A DNA stretch of 7,248 nt from Candidatus Zhuqueibacterota bacterium RBG_16_48_16 (GTDB lineage Bacteria; Zhuqueibacterota; Zhuqueibacteria; Residuimicrobiales; Sediminimicrobiaceae): contig METF01000246.1 in NCBI GenBank assembly GCA_001771235.1, positions 1 through 7,248 of the forward strand, written 5' to 3'. The notes under the pieces are model-generated. The model worked only from the letters and a program-made list of their open reading frames with translations. It did not search any database and was not told the DNA's origin. Shown in pieces: positions 5,336 to 7,248 of the stretch (within the stretch, counting starts at the first letter, position 1; every line of letters begins with the position of its first letter). The position numbers and the translations under genes were made by a program.

Positions 5336-7248
5336 CTATTTTACGTGAACCACCTCAGCCGAGCCATCGTACCTGACCGTAACATCCGGTTCCGTTGCAA
5401 AATTCAAGGCTCTTTTTTCGTCCTTCTTCACCCAGACGATCTGAAACGTCCGCTCGTGCAGCATCCCGTCAAATTCACCTTTTCTCTCGCCAATGGTTAG
5501 AAGATGCTTTGCATCATCGTACTCGAAAGCAATCTCGGCAAACTCGCCCTTTTCATAATTATAATTGACATTCTCATCTTCATACAAGGTGAACCGGCCG
5601 TCCGCGCCGGTGTAGACCATCAACCGGATCGGGTCGGCGGGCTTTTCATCGCTGTACTGCATGGCCGGGCCGAAGGGAATGATCGAGCCTTCCCTGGCAA
5701 AGAGCGGAATATCGGAATAGGGCGCCTCGGCCTCGATAGTTTGGCCGCCGGAATAATATTGCCCGGATTTCAGACCGTACCATCCGCTGCCGGCGGGCAA
5801 GTAGACCTGGCGCGTTCTGGCCTTGTATTCTGCCACCGGGTTCACCAGCAGCGCCGGCCCGAACATGAATTGGTCGCCGATATTAAAAACCTTGCTATCC
5901 TGGCCAAAATCCATCACCAGGGCGCGCATGATGGTATAGCCGTGCTGCGTCACCATGCCTGCCAGGGAATAGATATAGGGCATCAACCGATAACGCAATT
6001 GGTCATAAGCCAGCATGGCCTGGTAGGCCGGATGATCCTCCGGGGCGATGTTGAACATCTCACGGTAGGGGAACTGGCCGTGCACTCGGAACAAGGGACA
6101 AAACGCGCCGAGCTGGAACCAGCGGGTATTGAGCTCGCGCCACTCTTCCAAATCGTCCGGCTTGACGTTGCGCTCGAAACGCGGCTCGACGCCAAAGCCG
6201 CCGATGTCCGTCGTCCAGTAAGGAATGCCGGAGAGACAAAAATTCAGTCCGGCGGGGATCTGCGCTTTCAGGTCGTACCAGCGGGTGGCAATATCACCGC
6301 TCCAGGTGGCGGCGGCATAACGCTGTTGCCCGGCAAAGGCGGAGCGGGTGAGAATAAAGACCCGTTGATCCGGGCTGGTCTGCCGTTGCTTTTCATAGAT
6401 GCCTTTGGCATTCATCAGCGAGTAGGTGTTCAAATATCGCGCAGCCGTGCCCAGCGCCGTCGGGCCGATGCGCAAGCGGGTTTCACCACTGGATAAATTG
6501 GACTGCAAATCCGGCTCGGTCGAATCCAGCCACCAGGCGTCGAAGCCCTTGCTGAACAGTTTTTCGCCGATCTGCTTCCAATAGAGGTCGCGGGCGCCTT
6601 CGCTGTAGGCATCGTAAAAAGTGGAGACATATCCGGGGCCGACCCAATCCCGCTGGCCCTTCTCGACGTTGCGCATATAAAGCCAGCCCTTTTCCTTGAG
6701 CTGGTTGTAATGTTCGGTGCCGACGTAAAACTTGGGCCAGACCGATATCATGATGTGGGTATTCAGGTCGCTGTGAAGCTGATTGACCATCCCCACCGGA
6801 TCGGGGTAACGGGTCGAGTCAAAATCGTGGCTGCCCCACTGGTCTTCCGGCCAGTAGAACCAGTCCTGGACGATGTTGTCAAGCGGAATCCGGCGCTGGC
6901 GAAATTCCTTGACCACATCGAGCAACTGCTCCTGGGTCTGGTAGCGTTCGCGGCACTGCCACAGCCCCATAGCCCATTTCGGCATCATCGGCGCCGCTCC
7001 GGTGATCTGGCGATAGCCGGCAATGACCTGATCCGGGTTTTCACCGTGAATGAAGTAATAATCGATCTGATCCCCCACCTCCGAATAAAGCGACAGGCTG
7101 TTTTTATAAACCTCATCTTCGGGCGTAAGACACTTCAAGCCAATATAACCGCCGCTATGCACCCATTCGATTTTGATCGGGTAGCGCTTTCCCGCCTCCA
7201 TGTCCAATGTGGGCAGGTGGGTCCAGGGCAGCCAGTTCTGCCGCCAGT
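5336..7248 (-). CDS. GH31 family alpha-glycosidase, probable alpha-xylosidase (5' end cut by window edge)
   Basis: About 636 C-terminal residues are visible; the frame is open to the right edge (WRQNWLPWTHLPTLDMEAGKR there), so the start and any signal peptide lie outside. Residues below count from the codon at 7205-7207. The first ~45 residues (GKRYPIKIEW, SGGYIGLKCL) look like the end of a PA14-like insert, as in Bacteroides xyloglucan alpha-xylosidases. The TIM barrel spans about 70-410: MPKWAMGLWQCRERY, PLDNIVQDWFYW, the nucleophile loop WLDSTEPD with D228 (6524-6526), and WSGDI with probable acid/base D305 (6293-6295). Then come a beta-sandwich and a DUF5110-like distal domain (about 525-595); the stop is TAG at 5336-5338. 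GH31 enzymes are retaining and release alpha-linked glucose or xylose from non-reducing ends. Alpha-xylosidase is favoured by the PA14 insert, the STEPD loop and the neighbours; alpha-glucosidase remains possible. Confidence 0.93.
   Translation of the reverse strand, partial: WRQNWLPWTHLPTLDMEAGKRYPIKIEWVHSGGYIGLKCLTPEDEVYKNSLSLYSEVGDQIDYYFIHGENPDQVIAGYRQITGAAPMMPKWAMGLWQCRERYQTQEQLLDVVKEFRQRRIPLDNIVQDWFYWPEDQWGSHDFDSTRYPDPVGMVNQLHSDLNTHIMISVWPKFYVGTEHYNQLKEKGWLYMRNVEKGQRDWVGPGYVSTFYDAYSEGARDLYWKQIGEKLFSKGFDAWWLDSTEPDLQSNLSSGETRLRIGPTALGTAARYLNTYSLMNAKGIYEKQRQTSPDQRVFILTRSAFAGQQRYAAATWSGDIATRWYDLKAQIPAGLNFCLSGIPYWTTDIGGFGVEPRFERNVKPDDLEEWRELNTRWFQLGAFCPLFRVHGQFPYREMFNIAPEDHPAYQAMLAYDQLRYRLMPYIYSLAGMVTQHGYTIMRALVMDFGQDSKVFNIGDQFMFGPALLVNPVAEYKARTRQVYLPAGSGWYGLKSGQYYSGGQTIEAEAPYSDIPLFAREGSIIPFGPAMQYSDEKPADPIRLMVYTGADGRFTLYEDENVNYNYEKGEFAEIAFEYDDAKHLLTIGERKGEFDGMLHERTFQIVWVKKDEKRALNFATEPDVTVRYDGSAEVVHVK

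Noticed and set aside
5504..6496. Plus-strand open frame of 330 residues opposite the GH31 gene
   Set aside because: It is antisense to catalytic-domain coding sequence and has no recognisable domain or plausible initiation signal.

Overview
The window reads as a carbohydrate-degradation locus from a Gram-negative bacterium of the FCB superphylum (Bacteroidota, Calditrichota/KSB1, Ignavibacteriota and relatives). Three things point there: a fragment of a Por-secretion (type IX, T9SS) C-terminal sorting domain near the left edge, exported glycoside hydrolases of types common in Bacteroidota, and gaps rich in short hairpin repeats. The recognisable Shine-Dalgarno sites argue mildly for an FCB lineage outside Bacteroidia, which often lack them. 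This placement is inference; no rRNA or other marker gene is present.

Every gene I can support lies on the minus strand, so transcription runs right to left. From the right edge: (1) a GH31 alpha-glycosidase of the alpha-xylosidase type, 5336-7248, cut by the window edge inside a PA14-like domain; (2) a 392-base gap holding at least five different small repeats; (3) a GH43-like five-bladed beta-propeller lipoprotein, 3957-4943; (4) a 266-base gap holding a long imperfect hairpin and a run of short palindromes; (5) a complete exported GH2 beta-galactosidase, 1252-3690; (6) an 82-base gap with a GC-rich inverted repeat; (7) a small secreted protein of unknown function, 660-1169; (8) a second copy of that GC-rich repeat; (9) an orphan T9SS sorting-domain fragment, 272-562, ending next to a hairpin; (10) about 230 AT-rich bases with no gene I can support.

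GH31 + GH43 + GH2 is the set of side-chain activities (alpha-xylosidase, arabinofuranosidase, beta-galactosidase) that Bacteroides xyloglucan utilisation loci use to strip xyloglucan oligosaccharides. I infer a related role in trimming plant cell-wall glycans. No SusC/SusD pair, endo-glucanase, transporter or regulator is visible, so the substrate is a hypothesis. I saw no convincing new system. The least explained items are the small secreted protein between two copies of one repeat, the orphan sorting tail, and the density and variety of repeats in every gap.
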